Positions 43,950 through 53,955 of a DNA stretch of 64,000 bases are shown here, one piece after another. A model generated the notes under the pieces. The model saw only the letters and a list, made by a program, of their open reading frames with translations. It was not told the origin of the DNA and ran no database searches. The position numbers and the translations under genes were made by a program. Numbering within the stretch: position 1 is the stretch's first letter; every line of letters starts with the position of its first letter. Source of the DNA: Rhizobium sp. SL42 (GTDB lineage Bacteria; Pseudomonadota; Alphaproteobacteria; Rhizobiales; Rhizobiaceae); assembly GCF_021729845.1 (NCBI RefSeq), contig NZ_CP063397.1, positions 3,858,001-3,922,000 of the forward strand, given 5' to 3'.

Positions 43950-44936
43950 ATGGCCAACCGCCTGCCACCTCTGAATCCCTTGCGCGCCTTCGAGGCAGCT
44001 GCACGTCGTGGTTCGATTTCGGCTGCGGCGCGCGAGCTCAATGTAACACACGGCGCCATCTCGCATCAGATCAAGAGCCTTGAAGAGACGCTGAAGACTA
44101 CGCTTTTCGAGCGGGGCGGCAAACGCCTGAAACTGACCCCGCAAGGCGCGCTGTTGCTGCCCGCCGTCAGCCAGGCATTCGACGGCATTGCGGCGGCGAC
44201 CGCCTTGCTCGACCGCCCCTCCACGAGCGGCAACCTGCGCATCAGCTGCGTGCCGGCTCTGATGGCCTTGTGGCTGGTGCCGCGCATGGGCTCGTTCACC
44301 GAGCGCTATCCGGAAATCAGCCTGACGCTGACCTCCAGCAACGATGCCGACCTGATCTACTCGCCGGAAATCGACATCGCCATCCTCTATGGTGCCGGCG
44401 GCTGGCGCGATTGCTGGACGAGGCTGTGGAGCACGTTCGACCTGTTTCCGGTCGTCAGCCCGACGCTGCTGAACACCAGATCTCTGCGCTCGGTGCGCGA
44501 CCTGCAGGATCATGTGCTGCTGCATGGCGATGATGGCCGCGAATGGCGCAGCTGGCTCGCCGCCGCCGACCAGTTGGACATGCCGCATCCGCGCGAACAT
44601 TTCATGGGCGATGCGCGACTGTCGACCGAGGCTGCACGCCATGGCCAGGGAGTTGCCCTCGGGGACAGCATCACCGCTTCCAGCCTGATTGCCGCCGGCG
44701 AGTTGATCATTCCATTCGACCTGGCTGTCCCTGCAGCCGACGCATTTTATGTTGCTGCCCGCAACGAAGTCCGCGGCGCACCGATCGCCAAGGTCTTCAT
44801 CGACTGGCTCTTCGACACCATCGAAACGGAACGGGCGGTCCAGCCAAGACCGATCGCCCGCCAGACCACCCGCACCATCGTCCCGACACCACGCCGCCGC
44901 GCAACCAGCCCCCAGTCCGTTGAAGACGGGGAATGA
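43950..44936 (+). CDS. LysR-family regulator (GcvA-like)
   Basis: A 328-residue LysR regulator. The helix-turn-helix is at residues about 18-40 (RRGSISAAARELNVTHGAIS), preceded by NRLPPLNPLRAFEAAA, which is the GcvA-type N-terminus. The effector domain follows from about residue 90. An ATG 9 bp upstream is also possible; neither has a strong Shine-Dalgarno sequence. It is divergent from the ureohydrolase-transporter operon and 19 bp upstream of an aminotransferase gene, so it probably controls both. Confidence 0.88.
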   Translation: MANRLPPLNPLRAFEAAARRGSISAAARELNVTHGAISHQIKSLEETLKTTLFERGGKRLKLTPQGALLLPAVSQAFDGIAAATALLDRPSTSGNLRISCVPALMALWLVPRMGSFTERYPEISLTLTSSNDADLIYSPEIDIAILYGAGGWRDCWTRLWSTFDLFPVVSPTLLNTRSLRSVRDLQDHVLLHGDDGREWRSWLAAADQLDMPHPREHFMGDARLSTEAARHGQGVALGDSITASSLIAAGELIIPFDLAVPAADAFYVAARNEVRGAPIAKVFIDWLFDTIETERAVQPRPIARQTTRTIVPTPRRRATSPQSVEDGE

Positions 44937-44955
44937 CCGCATAAGGATCGACCCA

Positions 44956-46131
44956 ATGCCCGCTGCCTCCTTCAATCCACTCGTCTCCAAGCTTTCGCCT
45001 CCGCCCGTACCATCGGTCTTTGCCTGGGGCCGCGCCTATAATGGCGCGTGCGGACCGCTGATCGACCTCTCGCAGGCCGTCCCCGGCTATCCGCCGCATC
45101 CGGACATGCTGGCTTGGCTTGCCGAATCGGCCGGATCCCGCGCCTATGCCGGCTATGGCCCGATCGAGGGCGAGACCGAATTGCGGACCGCCTATGCCAC
45201 CGAACAACAAGCGATCTATGGCGCGAACGTCACCGCCGACAACATCCACATCACCGCCGGCTGCAATCAGGCCTTCATAGCCGCCGCCATGGCACTCGCC
45301 GGCAATGGCGATAGTATAGGTCTCACGGAGCCTTTCTATTTCAATCAGGAAACGACGCTCGGCATGCTGGGCATCCGTCGCCAACTCCTGCCCCTGGCAC
45401 CGGAAACCGGTTTCGTTCCGACAATCGAGGGCGTCCGGACCGTCCTTTCAAGAGGCGTGAAGGCGATTGCACTTGTCTCGCCCAATAACCCCACCGGCGC
45501 AATCTATCCGGCAGAACTGCTGCGCGACATCTTCGAGGCTTGCCGCAGCGCCGGCGCCTTCCTCATTCTCGACGAGACCTATCGCGACTTTCTGCCGGGC
45601 CACGAACACCCGCACGACCTCCTGTCCGTCCCCGGTTGGGAAGACAATCTGATCCTGCTATATTCCTTCTCCAAGTCCTTCTGCATTCCTGGCCATCGCC
45701 TTGGCGCGATCACGGCCGGCCCACGCGCCGTCGCCGAAATTGCCAAGGTCATGGACAATCTGCAGATCTGCGCTCCACGCGCGCCGCAGGCAGCCGTTGC
45801 CAGGGCCATCCCGGCACTGCGCGACTGGCGCGAGGTCAACCGCGCCGAAATCCTCACCCGGGCAGATACCCTGAAAAGCGTGATGGCCGAGCTGCCGGCA
45901 TGGAAGATGGACTCGCTCGGCGCCTATTTCGCCTTCATCCGCCATCCTTTCGAAGGTCAGCCTTCGGCAGTGGTCGCGGAGCAACTGGCAAAACGCGCCG
46001 GCATTCTCTGCATTCCCGGCGCCTATTTCGGCGAAGGCCAGGAGGCCTATCTGCGCTTTGCCTTTGCCAATGCCGACAGCGAAACGATCCGTGGCCTGAC
46101 CGCGCGCCTCTCCAATTTCACCCTCGACTGA
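44956..46131 (+). CDS. PLP-dependent aminotransferase, class I/II
   Basis: A 391-residue fold-type I aminotransferase. Motifs seen are GYGPIEGETELRTAYA, the SPNNPTGAIYP loop, LDETYRDFLPG, and the PLP lysine in YSFSKSFCIPGHRLG. The start at 44956 follows the lysR gene by 19 bp; a longer frame lies inside lysR and is not credible. Transamination of an amino or guanidino compound would suit the neighbouring ureohydrolase, but the substrate cannot be read from the sequence. Confidence 0.88.
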   Translation: MPAASFNPLVSKLSPPPVPSVFAWGRAYNGACGPLIDLSQAVPGYPPHPDMLAWLAESAGSRAYAGYGPIEGETELRTAYATEQQAIYGANVTADNIHITAGCNQAFIAAAMALAGNGDSIGLTEPFYFNQETTLGMLGIRRQLLPLAPETGFVPTIEGVRTVLSRGVKAIALVSPNNPTGAIYPAELLRDIFEACRSAGAFLILDETYRDFLPGHEHPHDLLSVPGWEDNLILLYSFSKSFCIPGHRLGAITAGPRAVAEIAKVMDNLQICAPRAPQAAVARAIPALRDWREVNRAEILTRADTLKSVMAELPAWKMDSLGAYFAFIRHPFEGQPSAVVAEQLAKRAGILCIPGAYFGEGQEAYLRFAFANADSETIRGLTARLSNFTLD

Positions 46132-46139
46132 GATCCAGC

Positions 46140-47351
46140 ATGAGCAAGCGGCAGATCGCAATTGTCGGTGGCGGGCCGGCGGGTTTGATGGCAGCGGAAA
46201 CGCTGAGCCGAAAAGGCCATGCCGTGACCGTCTACGATGCCATGCCGACGGTCGCGCGCAAGTTTCTGCTCGCCGGAAAATCCGGGCTCAACATCACTCA
46301 TGCCGAAGACTATACTCGCTTCGTCACCCGCTTTGGCGCGGCCAACGATTGGCTGAGAAGCGCGCTGGACCTGATGACACCGGAGGATATCCGCATCTGG
46401 GCAGCGGAACTCGGCACGGAAACCTTCGTCGGCACCTCCGGACGCGTTTTCCCGAAGGCCATGAAAGCCTCGCCATTGCTGCGCGCCTGGCTGAAGCGGC
46501 TGGAAGCGCAAGGCATTCGCATTCTGACCCGCCATCGCTGGACCGGCTTTGCCGGCCGGGCCCTGACATTCGAAACGCCGGATGGCCCTGCCCAGATCGA
46601 GCCCGACGCGACGCTGTTCGCGCTTGGCGGAGCGAGCTGGCCGAGGCTGGGATCGGATGCAGCCTGGGTGGCACTCCTGCGCGGACAGGGCGTCGCCATC
46701 CGCGATCTCCTGCCGGCAAACTGCGGCTTTGACTGCGATTTCAGCGCAATGTTCGATGCCCGGTTTTCGGGTACGCCGGTCAAATCCGTCAAGGCCACAT
46801 CGACAGCCGGAACCACGCAAGGCGAATTCGTCATCAGCCGTGGCGGCATCGAGGGTAGCTTGATTTATGCCCATGCAGCCGCGCTACGGGATGCGCTGAT
46901 CGACACCGGGCAAGCCGCTCTGTCGCTCGATCTGGCACCCGGTCGTGAGCAGGCCCGCCTTGCCCTCGATCTGGAGAGGCAGGATGCCAAGGCAAGTTTT
47001 GCGACGCGATTGAAAAAAGCAACCGGCCTCGACGGCGTCAAGGCGGCATTGCTGCGTGAGGTTGACCCCGATGCCAACCGATTGCCGGCAGATGCCCTGG
47101 CAAGCTTGATCAAGACCCTGCCGCTGCGGGTCACCCGGCCACGGCCAATTGCCGAGGCGATTTCATCTGCCGGCGGCGTGACCCTGGACGCCGTCGATCC
47201 GCATTTCATGCTGAAGGCGCTGCCCGGCATATTTGTCGCTGGCGAGATGCTCGATTGGGAAGCCCCGACCGGAGGCTATCTGCTGACTGCGTGTTTTGCC
47301 ACCGGCAAGGCGGCGGCAAGCGGCATCAACGCTTGGCTCGCCGCCAACTGA
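46140..47351 (+). CDS. FAD-dependent oxidoreductase, BaiN/HI0933 family
   Basis: A 403-residue flavoprotein beginning MSKRQIAIVGGGPAGLMAAE (the FAD Rossmann motif GGGPAG). KFLLAGKSGLNITHAEDY and GRVFPKAMKASPLLRAWL are typical of the HI0933/BaiN family, and it ends with the second FAD motif GEMLDWEAPTGGYLLT. It starts 8 bp after the aminotransferase gene, so they are probably one operon. Members reduce C=C bonds in some cases, but the function in rhizobia is not established. Confidence 0.87.
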   Translation: MSKRQIAIVGGGPAGLMAAETLSRKGHAVTVYDAMPTVARKFLLAGKSGLNITHAEDYTRFVTRFGAANDWLRSALDLMTPEDIRIWAAELGTETFVGTSGRVFPKAMKASPLLRAWLKRLEAQGIRILTRHRWTGFAGRALTFETPDGPAQIEPDATLFALGGASWPRLGSDAAWVALLRGQGVAIRDLLPANCGFDCDFSAMFDARFSGTPVKSVKATSTAGTTQGEFVISRGGIEGSLIYAHAAALRDALIDTGQAALSLDLAPGREQARLALDLERQDAKASFATRLKKATGLDGVKAALLREVDPDANRLPADALASLIKTLPLRVTRPRPIAEAISSAGGVTLDAVDPHFMLKALPGIFVAGEMLDWEAPTGGYLLTACFATGKAAASGINAWLAAN

Positions 47352-47382
47352 GCGGCATCCAGAAAACTCAGTTCCATATCGG

Positions 47383-47898
47383 CTATTTCTTCAGACCCGG
47401 CTTGCGAAACTCGACCGTGGTCTTGGCGACTGGGAAGCCGAATTTGGTCACAAGCGCGGTATTCAGCACCGTGCCGTCTTCGCGCAAGACCATCTTGTCG
47501 TAGAAATGCACCTTGTTCGCCTGCTTGGCGGAATCCAGATAGACCAGATAGTTGAACTTCGCCACCGGCCCGTTCAGCGTCACCTTGGTCTCGCCGATCA
47601 CATCCTCTCGCGTGCCGGAATAGGTCGAAGGCCCGGTCTTGACGAAGCGCCAAGTCTTGCGATCCTTCGTACCGTCATCGAAAACGAAATCCTCGCGCAA
47701 CGTCAATGTTCGTCCATCCCACTTGCCGGTCAGGTCGACGGTGAAGCTGCGCTTGACGCCGTTGATCGCCCGGAACGATCCCACCGCTTCCGTCCGTCCG
47801 GTGAAATAGTCCTCGAAGGTGAAGGCGTCCGCGGCATGGCCTGCGGACGACATCAAACTCAGTGCTAAACCGAAAAGGGCAAATCCGACCTTGGACAT
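47383..47898 (-). CDS. DUF3833-family exported protein
   Basis: A 171-residue protein with a signal peptide (MSKVGFALFGLALSLMSSAG, cleavage after AHA or GHA near residue 22-24) and a lipocalin-like beta-rich body (FEDYFTGRTEAVGSFRAING, then GKWDGRTLTLREDFVFDDG), the DUF3833 pattern. It is periplasmic or outer-membrane associated; function is unknown. The ATG at 47898 is chosen as it begins the signal peptide. It is convergent with the BaiN-like gene and downstream of iolB with a 103-bp gap. Confidence 0.8.
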   Translation of the reverse strand: MSKVGFALFGLALSLMSSAGHAADAFTFEDYFTGRTEAVGSFRAINGVKRSFTVDLTGKWDGRTLTLREDFVFDDGTKDRKTWRFVKTGPSTYSGTREDVIGETKVTLNGPVAKFNYLVYLDSAKQANKVHFYDKMVLREDGTVLNTALVTKFGFPVAKTTVEFRKPGLKK

Positions 47899-48001
47899 TT
47901 CGCGTCTCCATGACTGGTGCAATGTGCATCCAGTACGCAGACCGACATCGTCCGGTTTGTCGTGACGCGATCAAAATATCATCGCGCCGACTGGTCGCCT
48001 G

Positions 48002-48817
48002 TCAGGACGGCGGATTGTCGCGCTGATAGATCCAGTCGTGGTCCGGGTGGTTCTGGAAGCGCCACTTGCGCAAGGGACCTGCCATGACGTTGAGATAATA
48101 CATCTCGTAGCCATAGGGCGCGCCGCAGGGATGATGGCCCTTCGGCACCAGAACCACGTCGCCATCCGACACCGCCATGGTCTCGTCCAGCGAACCGTCC
48201 TCGGTGAACACGCGCTGGAAGCCGAAGCCCTGGGCGGGGTTCAGCCGGTGATAATAAGTCTCCTCAAGATAGGTCATCTCGGGATAATTGTCCTCGTCAT
48301 GCCGGTGCGGCGGATAGGACGACCAGTTACCGGACGGGGTGAACACTTCCGTCACCAGCAGGCTGTCGGCCACGTCACGGTCCTCCATGGCGATCGGATA
48401 GATGTAACGGGTATTGGCATCCTTGCCGCGCTGGACATAGGCAATGCCCTCCGGCCCGATCTTCTGGGCTTCGCGGCCGGGCATGGCGGGCGCCGTGCAG
48501 ATGGCGAGTACGCAGTCGGTGGTCGCGGTCGCCGACCAGTCGGAACCGGCCGGGACATAGACGCAATGCGGCGGCTTCTTTTCGAAGACATTCATGCGGT
48601 CGCCGAGTTCGCCAAAATCCTTGCCCCCGCCGGACACCGTCGCCTTGCCTTCGACGAGAACGAGAATGACTTCTGTCTCGCCGGTCACTTCAGATGCGCT
48701 TTCACCGGGCCGCAGGTGATAGAGCCCGAAGCCGACATAGCCCCAATTGGCGCTGGCCGGCGTGATATCATGGACTTTACCGGTCTTGGCCACCGGTTTG
48801 CGGAGCAGGCCCGTCAT
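48002..48817 (-). CDS. iolB: 5-deoxy-glucuronate isomerase
   Basis: A 271-residue IolB with a bicupin fold. Metal-binding histidines are in SSYPPHRHDEDNYPEMTYLE and in PKGHHPCGAPYGYEMYYLNV. It isomerises 5-deoxy-D-glucuronate to 2-deoxy-5-keto-D-gluconate in myo-inositol breakdown. The second of two close ATGs is used because GGGAG lies 6 nt before it, while it directly abuts the first. Its 5' end overlaps the small membrane-protein gene by 41 bp. It closes the iolC-D-E-B run. Confidence 0.94.
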   Translation of the reverse strand: MTGLLRKPVAKTGKVHDITPASANWGYVGFGLYHLRPGESASEVTGETEVILVLVEGKATVSGGGKDFGELGDRMNVFEKKPPHCVYVPAGSDWSATATTDCVLAICTAPAMPGREAQKIGPEGIAYVQRGKDANTRYIYPIAMEDRDVADSLLVTEVFTPSGNWSSYPPHRHDEDNYPEMTYLEETYYHRLNPAQGFGFQRVFTEDGSLDETMAVSDGDVVLVPKGHHPCGAPYGYEMYYLNVMAGPLRKWRFQNHPDHDWIYQRDNPPS

Positions 48818-49064
48818 CGTCATCTCCCTCGTCTTCCTGTCGGGCCTTCGCAGCCTCCTCGGCAGCCTTGGCCTTCGCTATTGTGTGGCCGTACATGAAC
48901 AGCAATTCGTATGCCGCAAAAGCAGAAGCGCCGAGGAACACGACGGCCCAGCCCATGGCATTGTTATAAAGCTCAACACCGCCCCAGGCTGCCGGCAGAA
49001 GAACGGTCAGAATGCGCCGCCAGAGAGGTTTGAAAAACGGATGCTTCGGGTCGAGGATCTGCAC
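48777..49064 (-). CDS. Small membrane protein in the iol operon
   Basis: A 95-residue protein beginning MQILDPKHPFFKPLWRRILT, followed by one or two hydrophobic segments (about residues 20-65) and a highly acidic C-terminal tail rich in Asp and Glu. The N-terminus resembles small rhizobial membrane proteins of the DUF3329 kind. It lies between iolE and iolB and overlaps iolB by 41 bp in another frame, so both must be made from one message with coupled or competing initiation. The function is unknown. Confidence 0.65.
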   Translation of the reverse strand: MQILDPKHPFFKPLWRRILTVLLPAAWGGVELYNNAMGWAVVFLGASAFAAYELLFMYGHTIAKAKAAEEAAKARQEDEGDDDDGPAPQTGGQDR

Positions 49065-49165
49065 GGCTGCTCCTGAAAGTCGCGGAAAACTGATCTGCAG
49101 TTATTCCGCAAACCTGCAGTGTGTCAAAGGCGAAGGCCATCCCGCAGGCGGCCTTCGCCATGGCT

Positions 49166-50059
49166 TCAGTTGAGACCGGCTTCCTTGGCCATGGCCTTCA
49201 GCGACTTGAGGCCGAGGCTCTGGTATTCGAACGGATTGCGCACATCCGGGTCCTGTTCGGCTTCGATGACGATCCAGCCCTGATAGCCGTTCTCTGCCGC
49301 AAGCTTCAGCACCGGCGGGAAATCGACGCCGCCTTCGCTATCGCCGGGAACCGTGAACACGCCACGACGCACGCCTTCGAGGAAGGAGAGATTTTCGTCA
49401 CGCACCTGTTTGGCGATGACCGGTCGGACATTTTTCGCGTGGATATGACCAACGCGGTTCATGTACTTTTTCGCAAGCGCTTCCGGATTGCCGCCGCCGA
49501 ACAGGCAGTGGCCGGTATCGAGCAGCAGCTTGGCATGCGGCCCGGTATTGGCCATCAGCTTGTCGATCTCTTCCGGGCTTTCGACGATCGTGCCCATGTG
49601 ATGATGGTAGACCAGGGCAATGCCCTGGGCGGCGGCATATTCGGCCAGCGCCTCGACGCCGGCGCCGAACGCCTTCCAGTCAGCATCAGCGAGCTTCGGG
49701 CGATTGTTGACCGCCGTGTCGTCAGCGCCGTGAATGGCGTTGGATGTTTCGCAGACGATGATGACCTTCGAACCCATGGCCTTGAGCAGATCGAGAGCCG
49801 GCTGCATCGCCGCCTTCTCTTCCTCGATCGACTGGGTCAGCAGGTTGAGTGAGTGCCAGCCGGACACATAACGCAGGCCACGCGGCTCAAGAACCGCCTT
49901 GAGGCCGGCCGGATCCTGCGGGAACTTGTGACCCTTCTCGATGCCGTCGAAACCGATCTTGGCCGTCTCGTCGAGGCACTGGTCGAGGCTGATATGGGCG
50001 CCGAGCGAGCGATCATCGTCATTCGTCCAGGCAATCGGATTGGTACCAAACAGGATCAT
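49166..50059 (-). CDS. iolE: Myo-inosose-2 dehydratase
   Basis: A 297-residue TIM-barrel enzyme of the sugar isomerase/endonuclease IV-like fold. It begins [20 protein letters not shown] and has [18 protein letters not shown] and [19 protein letters not shown], as in IolE. It dehydrates scyllo-inosose (2-keto-myo-inositol) to the diketone that IolD hydrolyses. It follows iolD by only 2 bp. Confidence 0.95.
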   Translation of the reverse strand: MILFGTNPIAWTNDDDRSLGAHISLDQCLDETAKIGFDGIEKGHKFPQDPAGLKAVLEPRGLRYVSGWHSLNLLTQSIEEEKAAMQPALDLLKAMGSKVIIVCETSNAIHGADDTAVNNRPKLADADWKAFGAGVEALAEYAAAQGIALVYHHHMGTIVESPEEIDKLMANTGPHAKLLLDTGHCLFGGGNPEALAKKYMNRVGHIHAKNVRPVIAKQVRDENLSFLEGVRRGVFTVPGDSEGGVDFPPVLKLAAENGYQGWIVIEAEQDPDVRNPFEYQSLGLKSLKAMAKEAGLN

Positions 50060-50061
50060 GA

Positions 50062-51882
50062 TTACGTTCTTTCCTTGAGCGCTGCTTCATAGGCCGCGCG
50101 AGCCTTGTTGACTTCCTGGCGCGCCGAGACTTCCGGCACGGCGACATCCCACCAGTAACCACCGGCACCGGTCGTCGGATAAGGGTCGGTGTCGATGACG
50201 ATCACCGTGGTTGCCGTGCTGTCTCGCGCTACATCGAGCGCCCTTTCCAGTTCGGCGATCGAAGAAACCTTGTGCGACACCGCCCCCATCGAGGCCGCAT
50301 GACCGGCAAAATCGATGGCAATCGGATTGACGTTGGTGTGGGCGTAGAGATTGTTGAATTCGGCGCCGCCGGTGCCCATCTGCAGCCGGTTGATGCAGCC
50401 GTAGCCACGGTTGTCGGTGATCACCAGCGTGATCTTCAACCCCATGCCGACGGCCGTCGCCAGTTCCGAGTTCATCATCATGTAGGAGCCGTCGCCAACC
50501 ATGACGATAACGTCGCGATCGGGCTCTGCCATCTTGATGCCGAGACCGCCCGCCACTTCATAACCCATGCAGGAGAAGCCGTATTCCATGTGATAGGACA
50601 GCGGCAGCTTGGCCTTCCACAGCTGATGCAACTCGCCCGGCATGGTGCCGGCCGCGCACATGACCACGGTATTGTCGCGCGAGGCACGCTGGACGGCCCC
50701 GATCACCTGCATGTCGGTCGGCAGCGCGTTGCCATCCTTCGGTGCGGCGGTCACCGCATCGGCCTTGGCAAACCACTGTGCCTTGAGACCGCTATCCGGC
50801 GCACCGTAACGATGATCGCCAAGCGCCTTGCTGAGCTTTTCAAGCCCGACCTTGGCATCGGCCGTCAACGGGGTCGCCTCGTGCTTGGCACTGTCATAGG
50901 GTTGGACGTTGAGGGCCAGAATCCTGCGGTTCGGGTTCTTGAACAGCGCCCAGGAACCGGTGGTGAAATCCTGGAAGCGCGTGCCGACGCCGATCACCAG
51001 ATCGGCCTTCTCGGAAACCACATTGGCACTTTCCGCACCGGTCACCCCGACCGGGCCGAAGTTGAGGCTGTGATCCCAGGACAGTGCAGACTTGCCAGCC
51101 TGCGTCTCGACGACCGGGATCTGGTGCTTTTCGACAAAAGCCTTCAGCGTCTCGGTCGCGCCGGAAAAGTGCACGCCGCCGCCAGCGACGACGATCGGGT
51201 TCTTCGCCGCCTTCAGGGCTGCGATCGCCGCCTCGAATTCCTGCGCATCCGGCTCCGGGCGCCGCTGATGCCAGACCTTCCTGGCAAAGAAGCTTTCCGG
51301 ATAATCATAGGCTTCCGCCTGCACGTCCTGGCAGAAGGCAAGCGTGACAGGTCCGCAATCGGCAGGATCGGTCATCGTGCGGAAGGCACGCGGCAGCGCC
51401 GTCAGCAATTGTTCCGGACGCGTGATGCGGTCGAAATAACGGCTGACAGGCTTGAAGCAGTCATTGGCCGACATCGTGCCGTCGCCGAAATCCTCGATCT
51501 GCTGCAGCACCGGATCCGGCCCGCGATTGGCGAACACATCGCCGGGGATGAACAGGACCGGCAGGCGATTGACATGGGCGAGTGCTGCTGCCGTCACCAT
51601 GTTCAGCGCGCCCGGACCGATCGACGACGTCACCGCCATCGCCCGGCGACGGCCGATCTGCTTGGAATAGGCAATCGCGGCATGGGCCATCGACTGTTCG
51701 TTCTGGCCGCGATAGGTCTGCAGCTCGTCGCGAATGCCATGCAGCGCTTCGCCGAGGCCGGCGACATTGCCATGGCCGAAGATCGCCCAGACACCGGCGA
51801 TATAGGCCTCGCCATGCTCGTTATATTGGTTGGCGAGATAGCGCACCAGCGCCTGTGCCGCCGTCAGTCTTACCGTTTTCAT
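50062..51882 (-). CDS. iolD: 3D-(3,5/4)-trihydroxycyclohexane-1,2-dione hydrolase
   Basis: A 606-residue thiamine diphosphate enzyme. Visible are the N-terminal [20 protein letters not shown], the ring-facing [13 protein letters not shown] segment, a middle domain with [17 protein letters not shown], and the ThDP motif [20 protein letters not shown] ending in ITDNRGYG. It opens the cyclohexanedione ring in myo-inositol breakdown. The ATG giving [13 protein letters not shown] overlaps the iolC stop codon by 4 bp; a longer frame is not supported. Confidence 0.95.
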   Translation of the reverse strand: MKTVRLTAAQALVRYLANQYNEHGEAYIAGVWAIFGHGNVAGLGEALHGIRDELQTYRGQNEQSMAHAAIAYSKQIGRRRAMAVTSSIGPGALNMVTAAALAHVNRLPVLFIPGDVFANRGPDPVLQQIEDFGDGTMSANDCFKPVSRYFDRITRPEQLLTALPRAFRTMTDPADCGPVTLAFCQDVQAEAYDYPESFFARKVWHQRRPEPDAQEFEAAIAALKAAKNPIVVAGGGVHFSGATETLKAFVEKHQIPVVETQAGKSALSWDHSLNFGPVGVTGAESANVVSEKADLVIGVGTRFQDFTTGSWALFKNPNRRILALNVQPYDSAKHEATPLTADAKVGLEKLSKALGDHRYGAPDSGLKAQWFAKADAVTAAPKDGNALPTDMQVIGAVQRASRDNTVVMCAAGTMPGELHQLWKAKLPLSYHMEYGFSCMGYEVAGGLGIKMAEPDRDVIVMVGDGSYMMMNSELATAVGMGLKITLVITDNRGYGCINRLQMGTGGAEFNNLYAHTNVNPIAIDFAGHAASMGAVSHKVSSIAELERALDVARDSTATTVIVIDTDPYPTTGAGGYWWDVAVPEVSARQEVNKARAAYEAALKERT

Positions 51883-53819
51883 GCCTTCTCTCCCTTGGCA
51901 GCGCCTACCCCGCTGCCGGCCCCTTCGCGGGCCTTGTCCCAGACCGCACAGAGATTGCGATAACGCCTCACCATATCCTCCACGGCCTCCTGGTCGCTGA
52001 TCGCGCCCGAAAGCCACTTGCGCGCCGCATCGCCGAAGATCGTTCGGCCGACAGCAAATCCCTTGACCAGGTCGAACCCGGCGGCAAGCGCGAAACTTTC
52101 CTCAAGTTCGGCTTGCGGTGCATCGAGGCCAAGCACGACGATGCCGCGCGTATAGGCGTCATTGCGCTCGACAGCGGCGCAGGCATTGGCCCATGACGCC
52201 CTGGTCTTCATCGGCTCGAGTTTCCACCAGTCCGGATAAACGCCGATTTCATAGAAACGCTCGATGATCTTGGCAGCCGTATGGTCATCGACCGGACCAA
52301 CCTTCGATGGAATGATCTCGAGCAGGAATTCGAGATTGTTGCGGCGCGCCGCATGAAACAGCCGGACAACCGTCTCTTCCTGCTCGGCCTTCATCTCGGC
52401 CGTATCGTCCGGATGGTAGAAGCACAGAACCTTGACGACGTTTTCGACCGGCCATTCGTTGAGGCCACCGAAATCCGGGCCGATCTCCGGCTCCAGCGTC
52501 AGGGGCCGCGACCCTGGCCATTCGACCGGACGGCCGATCCACAGTCCTGAACCGCTCGCGGCATAAAGCGCGTCGCGGCCAACGCGGCTGTCGCAGAGAA
52601 TGCCGTAGCCGGCCTGTCCATCCGCAACGCTGAGCACAGCATTCAGGCAAAGCGTCTTGAACGCGCCGATACGGCTATCGGCGACGCCCGCCTCCTTGGC
52701 CATGGCCTCGAGCTGCATGCGATGATCGAAGGCAAAGACCCGCATCGTCGACCAGTCGCCCTTGCGATTGGTCGACCAATGCACCTGCTCCAGCGCCTTG
52801 TCCTTGCGCAATGCCTTGTTCTGGATGCCGGTCCTGAAGAAATACTGCAGCTCTTCCCAGCTCGGATAGGCGGGTGTGCAGCCGTGGCGGGAGACGGCGA
52901 AAGCGCCGCAGGCATTGGCAAATTTCAGTGAGGTCGGCCAGTCCTCACCGGTCAGCCAGCCCTTCAAAAGACCAGACATGAAGCCGTCACCAGCCCCGAG
53001 CACGTTGAAGACCTCGATCGGGAAGCCTTCGCCGGTCTGCCCCTCGTCGAGACTGTCCGGGATGGCATCCTCGAACACGACCGCGCCCATCGGCCCACGC
53101 TTGCAGACCAGCGTCGCGGGAGACACCTGGCGAACGGCCCTGAGCGCCTCGATCGTGTCGGTCGAGCCGCCGGCGATGTGGAATTCTTCCTCAGTGCCGA
53201 CGATCAGGTTGAACAGATGCAGTGTCGACTGCAGCTTGGCGGTCACCTTGGCGGATTCGATGAAGCGGCTTTCGCCATCGCCATGGCCGGCAAGGCCCCA
53301 GAGATTGGGGCGATAATCGATGTCGAGCGCCGTCAGGCCGCCATGCTGGCGCGAGATTTCCAGCGCCTTGAGCACGGCTTGTTCGGTGCGCGGATTGGAC
53401 AGATGCGTGCCCGTGACACAGACGCAGCGCGCCTCGGAGACGAAATCCACATCGATATCGTCTTCGCAGAGCGCCATGTCGGCACAGTTTTCACGGTAGA
53501 AGATCAGCGGGAACTGGTGTTCGTCGCGAATGCCAAGAAGAACCAGTGCCGTCAGGCGCTGCGGATCGGTGACCACGCCGCGGACATCGACCCCTTCCCG
53601 CACCAGCTGTTCGCGGATGAAGCGCCCCATGTGCTCGTTGCCGACCCGGGTGATCAGACCCGATTTCAGGCCGAGCCGCGCGGTGCCGGCGGCGATATTG
53701 GTCGGCGACCCGCCGATATATTTGTTGAAGGAAGCCATATCTTCCAGACGACCGCCCACCTGGGCGCCGTACAAATCCACGGATGATCGGCCGATCGTGA
53801 TGAGATCGAGTGCTGCCAC
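51879..53819 (-). CDS. iolC: 5-dehydro-2-deoxygluconokinase fused to DUF2090 domain
   Basis: A 646-residue two-part protein. Residues 1-330 are a PfkB sugar kinase (DLITIGRSSVDLYGAQVGGR, FNKYIGGSPTNIAAGTARLG, and the catalytic FNVLGAGDGFMSGLLKGW). Residues about 345-630 are a DUF2090 domain (MRVFAFDHRMQLEAMAKEAG, then PDWWKLEPMKTRASWANAC), which resembles class I aldolases and may cleave the phosphorylated product in place of IolJ. The start is a GTG with AGGGAG 8 nt upstream, which gives the normal kinase N-terminus. It is the first gene of the iolCDEB operon. Confidence 0.93.
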   Translation of the reverse strand: MAALDLITIGRSSVDLYGAQVGGRLEDMASFNKYIGGSPTNIAAGTARLGLKSGLITRVGNEHMGRFIREQLVREGVDVRGVVTDPQRLTALVLLGIRDEHQFPLIFYRENCADMALCEDDIDVDFVSEARCVCVTGTHLSNPRTEQAVLKALEISRQHGGLTALDIDYRPNLWGLAGHGDGESRFIESAKVTAKLQSTLHLFNLIVGTEEEFHIAGGSTDTIEALRAVRQVSPATLVCKRGPMGAVVFEDAIPDSLDEGQTGEGFPIEVFNVLGAGDGFMSGLLKGWLTGEDWPTSLKFANACGAFAVSRHGCTPAYPSWEELQYFFRTGIQNKALRKDKALEQVHWSTNRKGDWSTMRVFAFDHRMQLEAMAKEAGVADSRIGAFKTLCLNAVLSVADGQAGYGILCDSRVGRDALYAASGSGLWIGRPVEWPGSRPLTLEPEIGPDFGGLNEWPVENVVKVLCFYHPDDTAEMKAEQEETVVRLFHAARRNNLEFLLEIIPSKVGPVDDHTAAKIIERFYEIGVYPDWWKLEPMKTRASWANACAAVERNDAYTRGIVVLGLDAPQAELEESFALAAGFDLVKGFAVGRTIFGDAARKWLSGAISDQEAVEDMVRRYRNLCAVWDKAREGAGSGVGAAKGEKA

Positions 53820-53955
53820 GCTGAAAACTCCCTGACGGTCGCGGGGTCTCAATGCCTCGCCAGCCGTTGCCGATCGCATTCGAATGGAATGCCGATCAAA
53901 TTCCTCTTCCGAAATGGACTATAAATTCTATTTTTAGAACTTTCAACACAAATAT

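Noticed and set aside
45540..46140. A 5' extension of the BaiN-like frame through the aminotransferase gene.
   Set aside because: The FAD motif starts at the ATG at 46140; the extension is an out-of-frame reading of the aminotransferase.
50272..51963. 563-codon plus-strand frame opposite iolD.
   Set aside because: Shadow frame; iolD is certain on the other strand.
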